Notes: generated by a model from the letters alone, not told the origin. A stretch of DNA of 64,000 bases from Cycas panzhihuaensis (GCA_023213395.1 CM041465.1:146017741-146081740), one strand, 5' to 3'; counted from the first letter of the stretch, positions 14,640 to 31,664 are shown. A program made the numbers and translations.

Positions 14640-15805
14640 CACATTTGGGTCATTCATATTTGTAGTGCCTTGTCCTTGGAAATATCTTGAAGATGATGTC
14701 TTCAACTTGATCCTTGCCTTCAATCTTATAGTGATGTCTTTACCATAGATTGATGTCTTCATCTTAATTTTCATCTTCAATTTTGTACTGATGCCTTTGT
14801 AGGATGATATCCTCAGCTTGATTTCTGTCTTCAATCCTATAGTGATTATGTTGATGTTGCAGCTCTAGTAAGTGCAAATCCTAATTTTTCATTGTGGTTG
14901 GTCTAGTTTGATTTTGATGAAGATCCTATAAGTAACCATCTTTAAACATAACTTGCTTGTCATCATTATCCTGTATAAATTCTTGATCATCATGTACAAC
15001 AGTGATTTCTTTAACCTTTGGAGTGGAATCTTAATCAACTTGCATACTCTTTGAATTTGAATTAATGCTCAAAGAAGGAACATCATTCATACTTGAATCA
15101 ATCTAAGACTCATCTTCTATAAGACCATCAAATTCATATTTAATTTCTCTTAAAATCATAGTGTCATCTAAATAAACCTTTATCGATTCATCACTTTTAC
15201 TGTCTTCATCAGTAGTTATAGTCTCATCAATGCATTCAGTCATATGTTCAGTAGTAGTTTCATTAATATTTAAACATTCTTCATCTTGACATACTATTTC
15301 ATAAGTGTTGATAATATTTTCTTCATTTGTTGTACCTGTATCATAACCATCATTGACCTTAATTGCTTTTTAAATTATTTGTTGTATCTCTTTAGGAGTT
15401 TGTTTAAATACATCCCTTAAAAAATCTCACTCTTTCTTAGTAGTACTTACACATTGAATCTTAGAAATGACAAAATGGTATGTAGAAGGAAGATCAACCT
15501 TGTTTAATGTAGCACATATCATAATGAATGCCTTTCTATCTTTCTTTTTAAACATTTCCTTTTCTTCTTCATCTTAGGGATATCATATCCATCAGTAACA
15601 AGCTTCCACAAACCTCTAGCTATGAAAAACATCTCATTTTAATCATCCAAAAGAAGTAGTCTTCTCCATTACAATTAGGTATCATAAGAAATAAATCTCT
15701 TGAGTAATATTCTTTTGTTCTATGAATATACATAACCACATCATTTTCCTCCATGATTGTAAATGTACCTCCAAACAATGTCCCTTTTTCAATCAACAAA
15801 TTCAC
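14640..15805 (-). pseudogene. Gag-like protein with acidic repeat tail (G1)
   Basis: The N-terminal part (ATG at 15805) runs to NCNGEDYFFWMIKMRCF, then after one frame change FIARGLWKLVTDGYDIP, then KKKDRKAFIMICATLNKVD and ISKIQCVSTTKKE. This matches the copia DUF4219/UBN2 capsid pattern (residues Y-x-F-W, LW-LV, KD-KA). It continues in one frame for more than 200 codons with few stops as a very acidic stretch (for example TTDEDSKSDESIKVYLDD). It ends in three copies of an 18-19 residue repeat, H-x-Y-x-I-E-x-x-x-x-x-E-D-I (about 14860-14695). There is no zinc knuckle and no pol. I infer that it is a capsid domain joined to an unusual tail. A captured host fragment for the tail cannot be excluded. 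Confidence 0.7.
14695..14860 (-). repeat. Three tandem 54-57 bp coding repeats (G1 gag tail)
   Basis: Units start near 14695, 14752 and 14806 on the plus strand (GATGTCTTCAACTTGA, GATGTCTTCATCTTAA, GATATCCTCAGCTTGA). The spacings, 57 and 54 bp, are multiples of three, so the repeat is in register with the gag frame. Confidence 0.85.
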
Positions 15806-19327
<3,522 letters not shown>

Positions 19328-19339
19328 GCTCTAATACCA
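19328..19339 (-). promoter_or_regulatory. Primer-binding site of G1
   Basis: The minus strand reads TGGTATTAGAGC, directly abutting the LTR, with one C-to-T change in the CAG. Confidence 0.9.
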
Positions 19340-19474
19340 TGTTGGAAAATAGAACTTGCAATAAGATATTTACAAACAGAATCAAACAGAACAAAAGAAC
19401 CTCTACAAGATTGAACAATACCCTTAAGGTACCTCAATTGAATTAATAAACCATTCTTACAACATATTCCAATA
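19340..19474 (-). repeat. 5' LTR of G1, internally deleted
   Basis: 135 bp, starting TGTTGGAAAATAGAAC. It matches the other LTR up to AACATAT, then jumps to the terminal TATTCCAATA, so about 88 bp are missing while both ends are kept. Confidence 0.88.
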
Positions 19475-20012
19475 GTAGAGTGATAGGTTAGTTATACCTA
19501 TGAGCTCCTTTTAGGGATTATCTTGATAACTAACTAGGACAACTAAAACCTTAATGTAAGATTAAAATCAACCCAGTCCAATATCTGTCATAGTCGTGGG
19601 ATATGTACGTATCGTTTAACTCTTTAGAGGAAGTATATAGTTGCTTACTAGTGAACTAGGTGATGACTGAGAGTACATGGGCTCTATTGCAGCTTAGATT
19701 TCATCACCAAGTATAGGTACAGGTATCACAGATGAAGCCCCTAATCATATACGAGAAGCTTTAGGCATCAAAACCTCACTTACATTTGGACATAAGTTAG
19801 AGGTTAGTGACATGATACATCACCACTCTTTGCCAGCTCTATATTACACCTCATCATTACTTATACTCATTCTTAATAGTTGTTGAAAAATACTTAATCA
19901 TTACTTTCCTTCTTATTATAATATTTATTGCTATATCCTTACTGTGCTAGGTGTACTAGGTACATGTGTGAGTGGCACACATTTCTATCATCTCTTTTAC
20001 TTCATCATCACT
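19475..20012 (+). other. Leader of B1, second part
   Basis: Starts with the second GTAGA copy, then GTGATAGGTTAG, matching B2 at about 39842 downward. No coding seen before the gag ATG. Confidence 0.8.
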
Positions 20013-20965
20013 ATGGCATCTCAATTCAAGTAGAATGTCAACTGCATATTAAAAAGCAAAGAAAATTAGGATTTGTGGTATATTGGAGTTAAAAATACTA
20101 TAAAGTATGAAGGCCTTTGGAGAGACCACTTGCAACCTACATCCATCATACCTGCAATAGCTACAATACCTGCTTTTAGTAGAACTGCTCCAATAACTCC
20201 TATAGATGCCGTAGCCAAAAAATAGGAGATAGATGATGAAAAGATTCGTTCAGGAATTCTATTGGTCATTGATTACTCCTTACATAACTTGATTAATAAA
20301 GAGCAACATGATACATCCTAGAAGGTCTTTCAAGTTCTCAAGAAGAACTTTGATACCAAGTCAGACTTAGAATTTGTTCATCTTGTTCTAAAAATAAACA
20401 AATTAAAAATAAATAAGGGACAAGCTTATGAGATAATAAATCTCCTTAGACCAATAAAATATGCAATTGATAAAGATTTTAAGATCTAATATATCACTTG
20501 AGAATTCTTAATCCAATCATATTTACATGTCCCTAATTATCAAAACTTACTTGGAAGTCTTCAATCTAGTGGAATATTGAAGATACTCAACTTTGAAGCA
20601 TTTGCTAAGAAGTTCATAGAATTTAACAAGACTTTTAATACCAACTTTGTAGCCTTTGACTTTATTCTAGATGCGGCCTTTGAGGTGGAAGAAGAAGCTT
20701 TCTACATAAAGAATCAAGGTCCCTTTTGTGGTAGAGGGAACAACTGAGCAAAAGCAAGAGAAAGACATATGGGAAATCATCCATAAGGTCAACTAAACTC
20801 TTGGTCATAGCCTTGACAGTTTCAAGGCTAAGGGCTACCTCAACAAAAAGTAAGACAGTTAGGCCAAACTAGCACCCCTTCAAGGACTGACAATCAAACT
20901 ATTATGTGTGATCTATGTAACCGTAAAGGGCATTTTGCAAAGATTGTAGAACTACCACTTATAAG
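20013..20965 (+). pseudogene. Copia gag (B1)
   Basis: ATG at 20013 (MASQFK, then a stop). Capsid part: DLWYIGVKNTIKYEGLW, then LINKEQHD, VLKKNFDTKSDLEFVHLV and FAKKFIEFNKTF. The zinc knuckle near 20905 reads CDLCNRKGHFAK with the last Cys lost. The matching B2 gag is on the minus strand at about 39310-38350, with knuckle CDWCNCKEHFAKDC. Stops are TAG/TAA. Confidence 0.82.
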
Positions 20966-21157
20966 TTGGCCAAGTTTCAACCAAAATATAAAGCTCATCA
21001 TGTTGAAGAAACTTATGAAGAATGATTTAGTAGTGCAGGTTTTATATAAACACACTTTTAAAGAATTGAGGGATTTTCAATATTAAATGCCATTGACTAA
21101 CCACATAGATATTTTAAAGCTTGATGTAGATATATCATTTATGAATTCCCCTCATCA

Positions 21158-22515
21158 ATGCGAAGCCCTATTAGAATTACAAATAGTGTAGTTTCAATCG
21201 ATGGAGGGTGGATCATGGACATAGGAGCAACTCAACATATGACATACAATTGTAGTCTATATCAAACATTTGACTCAAATGTTCAAGGAGTTGTTCACAT
21301 GGCTAATAAATCACAACAACTTGTTAAAAGAATTAGTAACATTCTCTTGAAACTCTAAGGCTTAAGAGATTTTACATTGCTTGATGTCCTATACATATCT
21401 AATCTTAAACAAAACATGCTCTCCTTATCCAAACTTATCTCTCATGGATTTAATTTGAGTGTAACTACAAATGATCAAACTCTCTATATCATTTAACATC
21501 TAATTGATTGAGTGGTCTTGACTAGACATCTCACTTGCAAACTCTTTCAACTAAATGACTCTCTATCTTCTTAAGCCTATTATGCCCAAAGCCCTTATGC
21601 CAATAAAGATTTTGTATTTAGCACCATCTTGACCCATCCACATTGTCACTAGAAGCTCTTTGGCATGCTCACATGGGCCATATTCACATTGATAGACTTA
21701 AACATCTTTGTAATACTCTTTTAGGTCTCTAAAAGTTCTCCTCTAAGTCCTTCAAATATGAAGCTTGTATCATTGCTAAATTTCATTGATAACCCTTTCT
21801 TAAAAGTTAGTAAAAATTAAGTTATCTATTACAATTGGTATACTATGAGCTATGTTAACCAATACCCATTCCTTCACTGAAGGACAAGTTATATTATATG
21901 TCTTTTATTAATGATTTCACTAGGAAAGTATAGGCAGCTTTTCTACATAAGAAGTATGAAGTCTTTTGTGTATTCAAAGAATTCAAAGCTCGTACTAAAA
22001 AATAGTTAGGTTATTAACTTAAATATCTTTGAACTGATAATGGTAGCAAATATATCTTATATACATTTGAAAGCTACCTTCGAGATAATGGCATTAAATA
22101 ATAAACAATAATAGTTGGTACCCCACAACAAAATAGAGTTGCCAAGTACATGAACATAATAATCATATGCATGGCTTGCACTATGTTGGTATACAAAAAT
22201 GTACCTACTTACCTATGGGACAAAGCTATCTAGACAATTTCTTATTATATCAGTGCTATAAACCCATTAAAGGAAGGACAATCACCCAATGAAAAGTAGT
22301 TAAGATAAGCCCCCATTATTCACAACTTTAAAATTTTTGGCTCTACATGTTATGCTCACATTCTCGATATAGATTGAAATAAACTCTAATCTAGAGCACT
22401 TAAAGGCATAATTGTCAGATAATCTATGGATAATAAAAGGTATAAGGTCTTTATACCTTTACAACAAAAAATTATTATTACTAGAGATGTTATTTTTATA
22501 GAAACAGATGATTAA
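21158..22515 (+). pseudogene. Copia protease and integrase (B1)
   Basis: Protease: GGWIMDIGATQHMTYN near 21205-21250 (D-T/S-G is DIG). Integrase: INDFTRKV near 21910, KYEVFCVFKEFKARTKK near 21955, TDNGSKYILYTFESYLRDN near 22040-22090, and GTPQQNRVAKYMN near 22118. The linker region TRDVIFIETDD is near 22480. Frame breaks and stops throughout. Confidence 0.85.
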
Positions 22516-22984
22516 TTACTTAGACTGGACTCCAAAATATCCTTACACCACTACAACGATGCTATTAATTATGATGTTTAGATTCTAATTTTTTTTTTTT
22601 GGGAGGATGGGGATATACATAAATTACTCCAAATATTGGAAGCTAATAATAGAGCCTCGAAGGATATAATTTGTAACTCTGAATCAATGAGTACACATCC
22701 AATACTATCATTTGAAGATAATAGAGTTGATAAAGATAAAACAATGGTAGAAGGACCATCTTCCCCAGGTATATCAACATCCTCCTCACAAAATAATTAT
22801 TTTAATGAATAAGATGATAATCAAGAAGTTGAGGAAATAAGGATCTCATTCCCAACTTGAGGATCTCATAAAGCTGACCAACTCAATAAGGACATACGAC
22901 TAGATGAGGTGGGCAAAACTGGCACTCGAAGTGCCCATAGAGTAAAGATACATGAATCATTATATACTGAGCTTGAACTAATAG

Positions 22985-24505
22985 AAGTGCACCTTACTCT
23001 TAATGAATAGCCTCTCTCATACCAAGAAGTTATGAAACCCATAATTTAGAGAAATACAATAAATAAAGAATACTAATCTCTCATAAAAAATGGTATATAG
23101 AAGCTTGTTAATCCACCACTTGGCAAAAAGATAGTTCAAAATAAATGGGTGTTCAAAAATAAATGTAGATAGATGACACCCTTGAAAAATATAAGGCAAG
23201 TTTGGTAGCTAAAGGATTCACACAAAGGGAAGGCATCAACTACATTGAAGTCTTTACACCTATAACTAAGTGGCCTATAATTAGAACTCTTATGGCCTTG
23301 ACTACTCAACATGGCTAAAACATTTAGTAGTTTAATATTAAGACTACATTTCTCAATAGGGATCTTAAAGAAAAAATTTACATAGCTCATCCAGAAGGAT
23401 ACGAGATCGAAGGTCAAGAGTATAAGGTTTGCAGACTTAAAAAGTCCTTGTATGGCCTTAAACAAGCCCCTCATGCTTAGTTTGCCAAGTTGTCTAAAAG
23501 AATGAGGCAACTTAGATATGAGATTTGTGACTACCAAGATATTAATGCAACATTATTCATCAAGTGCCAAAAGGACAAAGTCACTTATCTTATAATCTTT
23601 GTGGATGACATGTTAGTAACAGGTAACAGTGAATAAGTAATAAGCCAACTGAAAAAGGACTTCATCAAAATATTCAAATTATCTGACCTTAGTTTGATGG
23701 AGTATTACTTAGAAATTTAAGTAATATAAAATAATAAAATTTTTTTCTCTCCTAAGAAAAATACATCAACGATATTCTAACCAAGTTTAAATTGGAAGAT
23801 GCGCGACTAGTGGCTTTACCTGTGGACCCTAATACCAAACTCTCAGTTGATTATGACATTAGAGAGGTAGACATAATACTCTACAAGAAACTTGTAAGTA
23901 GTCTCATCTACACTACCAATAAGGCTAGATATTACATACTATGTCAACATTCTTGTATGATTCATGATAAATCCTAAGTAAAATCACTAGTAGGTTACAG
24001 TTTGAATGTTAAAATACCTAAAGACAGCTAATAAATTTGGTCTGTTATATAAACCTAATAATAAATTTATGCTTTCTACATACACAAACTTAGACTTTGC
24101 AAGAGATAAAGATACAAGAACATCTATGTCTAGGTATATAATGTTTCTTAGAACAACACCAATATCATGGAGATCTAGATGACAAAAAATAGTTGTTGAT
24201 TTAACTATCGAAGTTGAATATATTATTACTTCTAAGAATAAGAAGAAGGAATATAGCTTAGAAAATTATTAAAAACATTGAATATCACCCAAACAAGTCC
24301 TATCGGCCTTTGTGTGGATAATCAATAAGTAATCCACATGGTGAAAAATCTTGTATTTTATGATTGTACTAAACACACAAGTATGAAAGTCTACAAGATT
24401 AGAGAATTAGTTTATGGTGACACAATTTAACTAAAATACTATCCCATAGTAGATCAAGTGGCCAATATCTTCATCAAACTACTACAAAGGATGAAGTTTG
24501 AATAG
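22985..24505 (+). pseudogene. Copia RT and RNase H (B1)
   Basis: LTLNE at 22990, KWVFKNK at 23145, TQREGINYIEVFTPI at 23220, LNRDLKEKIYIAHPEGYEI at about 23355, CRLKKSLYGLKQAPHA near 23430 and active site LIIFVDDMLVTGN near 23595. RNase H tail: CVDNQ near 24315 and the final VANIFIKLLQRMKFE near 24460-24500. One clear frame change lies near 23200. The region is collinear with B2 36300-34850. Confidence 0.88.
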
Positions 24506-24992
24506 TTCTGAAGGTAGCCCAGCCTTAGGGCCCCCATCTTTAACTAATTAAAGAAGATGGCAATATGATTATCATACTCTATTCTATTCATGAAAATCCC
24601 TTATGGATGCTAAAGAATAAGAGTAAGTCTCTGCTCTATCCTTTTTGTGAAAACCCCATGTATGCACAGAAGGATAAGGGTTGTACTAGTTTTGAAAAAT
24701 AATAACCTGTAAAAATCTAAAAGGGCATAGGGGATAACCAAATGGTATATGGAAACTTAATAAATCAAGCTATAGATTTAAGCTACTTAGTTATTAGGAT
24801 ACATTAAGAGCCACCTTAGCCATTTTGATTTATAAAAGGGGCTATAGATCTTAGAAAGTCTATGGATTTTTATTCCCTGTAAGGGTTTTCCCATAAAAGT
24901 GTCATTTAGAATTTTAATATAATATTGAGGCTCAAATGAAGACCTCATAGAATAAACTTTCTCAAAATATCCTTCCTTCATTAAAAGGGAAA

Positions 24993-25279
24993 TTAAAAAA
25001 GGTTAATTTATCAAGGTCATTTGTGCAGATTAATTAAGTGACCTTAATGAAATGTAATTTATGTGCATTTAGATGTAATTTCAAGTTCATGTCATTAGGC
25101 AAGAAAATCCTGACCCTAATGCTTACTCTCAATAATAAAAGACAAAATCTCAAAGAGGGAGTTATTATTTATTCTTACCTCTAAGTTTTGCTCTCATATC
25201 TTATTTTCATCTCTTCTTCATTCTCCATTGTTATTGTGTGAATGTGGGTGGTTTATTCCCTAGATCTATTCTTCCTTTA
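24993..25279 (+). repeat. 3' LTR of B1
   Basis: 287 bp after the purine run AAAAGGGAAAT, ending ...CTTCCTTTA, followed by TGAAA. It lost ~26 bp that the other three LTRs of this family keep. Confidence 0.92.
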
Positions 25280-27470
25280 TGAAAGACATAAAAACACAAG
25301 TTATACTCAATAGTAGAATGGCATTGTAGAATGTATAAACATAACACTTTTAGAAAGAGCAAGGAGTATACTCAGTGATTCAGGTATGGAGCAAGACTTA
25401 TGGATAAATGTAGTTTAAATAACTTACTATCTGTTAAATAGATCATTATTAGTTGCAACAGAATAAAAAATTCCTGAAGAGGTATGGACAAGACACCCAT
25501 GTAATTATATAAATTTAAAAATATTTGGTTGTGATGCTTATGTTTTGATAGATAAAAGTCAATGTACAAAATTAGACCTAAAATCTAGAAGATACATATT
25601 TGTTAGATATAGTGATAAGGATGGAGTTAAAGGATACAGGTTGTGGGATCCTACTACTCATAAAATCATCATTAATTGAGTTGTGGTATTTGATGAATCT
25701 CCCTTCTTAAAATCAGACATTATAGAATATCAATATGTAAAGTTTAAAATCTGACCATCTTCAGAAGCAGGAAAAAAGGAAGAGTTTTCTGAAGATAAAC
25801 TTGTAGGAGAAACATAAGAATATAAGGACAATCCTCAACCATATGTAAGAAGATCTACATGGGTCACACATCCTCCTGAAAGGTACAACCTAACTATTTC
25901 TATTACTTTGATATCTAATGATGGAGAACCTACATGTTATCAGGAAGTAATGGATGATGTCTATAGTATAAGATGAATAAGGGCCATGCAAGAAGAAATA
26001 GATGTCTTAGAGAAGAATAATTCATGGGACCTGGTAGAACCTCTACAAGTTAGGAAAACTATTAGTTAAAGGTGGGTCTACAAATGGAAAATATATGTTG
26101 CTGGTAAAATTGAAAGATATAGGGCAAGATTAGTGGTAAAAGGTTTTATACAAAAAGTAGGTATAGATTTCCATGAAATCTTTTCACCAGTTTTTAAGCT
26201 TATTTTTATTCAAGTTGTGTTAGCATTAGTGGTTTCACTTGATTTAGAGTTGGAGCAATTAGATGTTAAAATAACATTTACACATGGACATTTAGAGGAG
26301 AAAAAATATATGGAATAGCCAAAAGGATTTATATAGGATGGCAAGAATAAATTTGTTTATAGGCTCAAGAAATCTTTATATGGCCTAAAACAATCACCCA
26401 AGCAATGGTATAGGAAGTTTGATTCCTTCAAGAAGAGCTAAAATTAAAAAAAAAATGTATATGATCATTGTATTTATTTTAAAATCTTAGATAATGGCTT
26501 ATTCATCATTTTAGTATTATTTGTTGATGACGTGCTTATGGCAAGTAAACATATAGCAAAAATCCATAGGTTAAAGGCTCAAATAACTAGGATGTTTGAT
26601 ATGAAAGATTTTGGAGTAGTAAAATAAATCTTGGGTATGGAGATACATAGAGATATGAAGAATGATAAGCTTTAGTTATCATAATAGAAATATGTGGAGA
26701 ATATATTAACTAGATTTGGTATAGGGAATGTGAAACTTATTAGTATCTCAGATGCTTCCCATTTCAAGCTTTCTTTAAGTTTGAGTCCTAGTTATGTAGA
26801 AGAAAAGGAATATGTATCTCATGTACCTTATGTTAGTGTAGTGGGAAGCTTAATATGTATGCCATGTATAAGACTTGATATTTCACATGTAGTTGATGTG
26901 ACTAGTATATATATGGAAAATTTAGGTAAAGAGCATTAGGTAGTAGTGAAATGGATGCTTTAGTATTTAAGGGGCACAAGTAACTATTGCATCACTTTTA
27001 GTGATACAAGTAATTTGATTTGTGGATATGTGGATTTAGATTTTGTAGGAGACTTAGATAAAAAAAGATTAACTTTAGATTATGTGTTTACTCTTGTAAA
27101 TGGTCCAGTTAGTTGGATGTCTAAAATTCAAAGCACAATTGCTTTATCTACTACAGAAGTAGAGTATATTGTTGTAGCACATGCTTATAAGAAAATAATT
27201 TAGTTGTAAGGTCTATTAGGTGAGCTTGAAAAGGAATAGGATAAGGTAAAGGTATTTTGTGATAGTCAAAATGTCATTTACTTGGCCAAGAATCTAACTT
27301 ATCACAGTAGGATAAAGTACATTACACTTAAATATCATTTTATGAGACAAGTTATTGAAGCAGGTGGAGTAACACTTGAGAAGGTTTATACTAAGCAAAA
27401 TTGTGTAGATATTCACTAAACCAGTATTACTAGAGAAGATCAAATTGTGTTTAGTTTTTCTTAGCTTACA
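25280..27470 (+). pseudogene. Copia integrase C-part, RT, RNase H (A)
   Basis: After B1 the integrase resumes with GHKNTS.. and RTLLERARSILSDSG (about 25285-25380). RT motifs: RWVYKWKI near 26070, LEQLDVKITFTHGHLEE at 26250, RLKKSLYGLKQSPKQWY near 26360 and active site LFVDDVLMA near 26520. Further on are LGMEIHRD (26630) and WMSKIQSTIALSTTEVEY (27115-27170). The RNase H part is KVFCDSQNVIYLAKN near 27250. I count about nine TAG and six TAA stops, no TGA, and few frame shifts. Confidence 0.9.
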
Positions 27471-27529
27471 TGAAAGGTGATGAATGGTTCAAGGAAGGTA
27501 TTAGGTAAAATTATTGTCAAGGTGAAGAT

Positions 27530-28147
27530 TGTTGGGTATATGATAATAATGTATAAGGAGACTAAAATTTTCACTTATTTCCTACGCAGTTTTTCCCACC
27601 ACTTTTCTCGAGAGGATTTAAGCGAGATGCCAACCCCTCTTGGTAGGGGGAGTGTAGGGGGAGCTATAACCCCACCCGCAAATAAGGGTTTAGGGGCAAC
27701 AACCCCTAAAGTAAAATTTTAGGATTCAAAACCTATCAAATAGTAAAGAGAATTAGGGAAGTTCATTAAAAACTCCTTAGATCCAACAATTGAGATTTTG
27801 TACCATCTTATGATACTCTTCATGTAACCCAAATTGGGTAATTTTTTTACTAGTAGTTATTGTTGTTATTGTAATGAGAACTCTATGGTAGTTGTAGTAC
27901 AAATTTCTATTCTTAATCAGTAAAGCTTGATACCTTTCCTGCATGGATGTTTACCTAGTAACTTATTAGGGTTTTACCATGTTAAATCTAATGTACTTGG
28001 TAATGCTTATACTTTTCTTATGTATGTATTGAATATTCTCTAGTTTATATACTTTCATTTGATTACAATTGCAAATCTTATTCTTGTTACAAAATAGAAT
28101 ATATCTTGGTGGTAGTTTTAGATATTTAGAACTAGGTTTTCTCAATA
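27530..28147 (+). repeat. 3' LTR of A
   Basis: 618 bp, starting TGTTGGGTATATG right after AAGGTGAAGAT and ending CTCAATA. Pairs with 10368-10948. Its G-rich block (about 27610-27712) keeps extra AGGGGCAACAACCCC-like palindromic sequence that the 5' LTR lacks. Confidence 0.93.
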
Positions 28148-29600
28148 GGGATGAACTCCATTATAAAAAATAACACTTAGGAGCCAACTAAATTGCCACT
28201 TAGGAAGAAAGAAATTGATCATAGATGGCTATATAAGATAAAATTTCATACAGATGGAACTGTAGAACGTTACAAAGGTCATCTTATAGCAAGTGATTTC
28301 AAGCAATAAGAGGGGGTTGACTATGATGATACCTTTGCACTAGTAGCCAATATGACCATATTTCATTTGGTTATGTCCTTAGCAAGCTTGTTTATCAAAT
28401 GGATGTTAAGAGTGCTTTCCTCAATAAAGAGCTCAAAGAAGAGGTTTTCTTAAAGTAATCTCCTCACTATTCTATTCTAAGCCAAGTAACACTTAGTCTA
28501 TAAACTCAAGAATGCCCTTTATGGACTCAAATAGGTACCACATTCCTGGTATACGAAGATAGATACCTTCCTTAACCAACATGGATTCGATCGTTTACCT
28601 TCTAATCTAGATTTATATATTCTAGTTAGAGATAATTTGATTATAATCATTATTCTATGTATGGATGATCTTACAATCACTGACAACATAAATTATATTG
28701 CTTGGATTCAATCAGAATTAAAAAGCAACTTTAAGCTGATAGATCTTAGGTTGCTCCACTACTTCCTTAGAATTAAAGTTTAGCAAGAACAATGACACAT
28801 CTTCCTAAATTAAACAAAGTATGCTAATGAGCTCTTGGAAAGATTCAAGATGACAGAATATAAGCTAATACCAATTCCTGATAGGAACCAAGTCAAACTT
28901 CGATGAATAAGGAAAGCTTTTTTATCCCACTTTGTATCGATAATTATTTAGGAGCCTCATTTATCTTATCCACACTCATTCAAATATTTCATATATAGTA
29001 AGGATCTACTTTAAGTACATGTCATAACTAAAAAGCATCTCATTAGAAAACTACTACCATGATTCTTAAATATATTTATGGCACACATTAGTTTAGCCTT
29101 GAGTATAACCAAACTGACTCTTCTATCTTGAAAGGATATACATATGCTAATTAAGTTGGTTGTTAGGATACTTGCCACTCAACTTTAGGTTATTACTTTA
29201 ATATAAACTCAACTATAATCTCATAAAGCTATAAGAGGTAACTAAATGTTGTCATTTCCTCCATCGAAGTAGAATACAAAGTAACTGTCCATGCTATAAT
29301 CGAGTTAATTTGGCTTAGAAGGATTCTTGTTGAGCTTGGGCTTCACCAACATGCACCCGCCATCTTTTATTATGATAATCAAAGTGTTTTGAAGATAACG
29401 AAGAATCCTATATTCCATGCTAGAACCAAGCACATTGAGGTCCATCATCACTTCATCCATAAGCATGTTTAAAATGGAGAAATTAATTTTTCCTACCATC
29501 CAATTAAAGACAAGGTTGAGAACATCTTCACCAAAGCATTTGGCAAACCAAAGTTTGAATGGTTTCAACATGACATCGATATCCGAATAAATGAAGATAC
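28148..29600 (+). pseudogene. Copia RT and RNase H (C), resumed after A
   Basis: Begins at the base where the linker at 10367 was cut. RT motifs: HRWLYKIKFHTDGTVERYK at about 28220-28280, LKNALYGLK near 28510, and an active-site LCMDDLTIT near 28655 (family Y-V-D-D is M-D-D here). RNase H and tail: AKNPIFHARTKHIEVHHHF-like near 29400-29460 and VENIFTKAF near 29515. There are frame breaks and TAG/TAA stops. A plus-strand purine run (AAGGGAGGA) leads into the 3' LTR. Confidence 0.88.
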
Positions 29601-29613
29601 TATTAAGGGAGGA

Positions 29614-30003
29614 TATTAAAACTATGTAATAGAATCATTATTTCATTGTATTTTATGTTTATTATGTGCATAATATAATCCTAAGGTGACCCTTTATTAT
29701 AATTTAAACTTATTGTATAATATGGTTGGGTTTGCCATATATGCTGCTTAGTCAGCCAATTGTAATTCTCAAAATATTGATGGGATGCTTATAAATAGAG
29801 CCCTGTAATATTGCTTTGTACATTATATTGAAGGTTATATGGAAGCTCCACCAAAATTAAGCCTCACGTGGTAACAAATTCACCCGTTCTCTTTGTTCTA
29901 CTATTATTCTTATATATTTTGCTTATTTCCTATATTATTTAATTAGTATAACTTATTTTTTAATCATATGCATATGATTTATTGATCTTGAAGTATTTTA
30001 GCA
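29614..30003 (+). repeat. 3' LTR of C
   Basis: 390 bp, starting TATTAAAACTATG after the polypurine run at 29605-29613 and ending ...TTTTAGCA. It contains a TATAAATAGAGC box near 29790. It is followed by ACATA, the partner of ATATA before the 5' LTR. Confidence 0.93.
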
Positions 30004-30542
30004 ACATATTGGTCTAGGAAGTGAATTGTGTAATAATGTGTATTTGAACTAAAAAGAATAATATACATTCAAATAAAATTTGTAATATGTTAATGTTTTA
30101 TTTTTTATTTTTTATGGTGGACCAAAATTATATGATTTATAATCAAAGGATGAAGAAAAACAAAAATAATCCTGAATATAATTTCAAGCCCCTAACCAAT
30201 GAAACTTATTTGAGAGAGTAGCCCATTACTAAAACTCAAAAACATAGAAATTTTTCTTTTTATAGCTAAGAGTTTATCATTTTGATGATAAAATCAAAAT
30301 AATACTAAACATAAACATGATGAACCAATAATACAAGAATGATTGTGTGGATTAAATCAAGAACTTAATGTTCATCTAGTTCTTAATTTAATCCATATCA
30401 CTATTGATTTAATCATTAGATGTTATTTTCTCATATTAATGCTAATGCACATAAAGAATATAATGTATGTAATTACTTAATAATTGTAAATAACTATTGA
30501 TCAATCATTGATGAAATATGTTCTATCTCGTAACCTAATATA

Positions 30543-30968
<426 letters not shown>

Positions 30969-31452
30969 CACCCTTGGCCACACCCATTAGGTGAGTCTTT
31001 TTCTATCCTTTTCTCAGACCCTTTCATTACACTAATCAAAATTATATAACAACCAACTTATAGTCAACTTCTAATCATTCTTTAATATTGTTATTTTCTT
31101 GATGTTTGGTTGCACCATGCATAAAATTCAACTACACGATGCTTAGCTTATTAGACAATGCTTCAAATATTAATTACATAGCAAATAAACACCAAGTACA
31201 TAATGTTTAGATATTAATTAATGTTACATGCACTGATTATACAAACCTTGTTTTTCAATTATGTAGAGGCTATAACCATTGATTATATTATCATTCTTTA
31301 TTAGTTATACTTTTATCTTTGATCAAATATATTATTATGATTAGAATCTACTATACATCTTTCTATAGGAACTATATTACTAAGTAACTTCACTTAGCTA
31401 ATTAATTGGCTAAGTTCAAAGTCAGGATTCTACTATATTCTTGGAGGAGGAT

Positions 31453-31554
31453 GTTTGTGACCCTTGAGTAGAACACACTTTAGGATACCTAATTTGTTTT
31501 TATTTTTGTGACCCTTGAGTAGAACACACTTTAGAATACCTAATTTATTTTTGT
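31453..31554. repeat. Tandem duplication, 51-bp unit x2
   Basis: GTGACCCTTGAGTAGAACAC occurs at 31457 and 31508. The units are nearly identical. Confidence 0.93.
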
Positions 31555-31664
31555 TTTTTCTTTACCCAATTATCTAGTCTAGTTCAATACTATTATGGCT
31601 GACTTCAATAATTTCATTATGATCAACATTCATAGCATAGCCTCATTTCTTAAATTTTTTTCTC

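Noticed and set aside
14640-15560. Acidic frame in G1 as an intact host gene
   Set aside because: It is joined to a capsid-like part and sits between the LTRs of an element with an exact target duplication, so I treat it as element coding.
29305-29571. 88-codon minus-strand frame
   Set aside because: It is the antisense shadow of the RNase H region of C.
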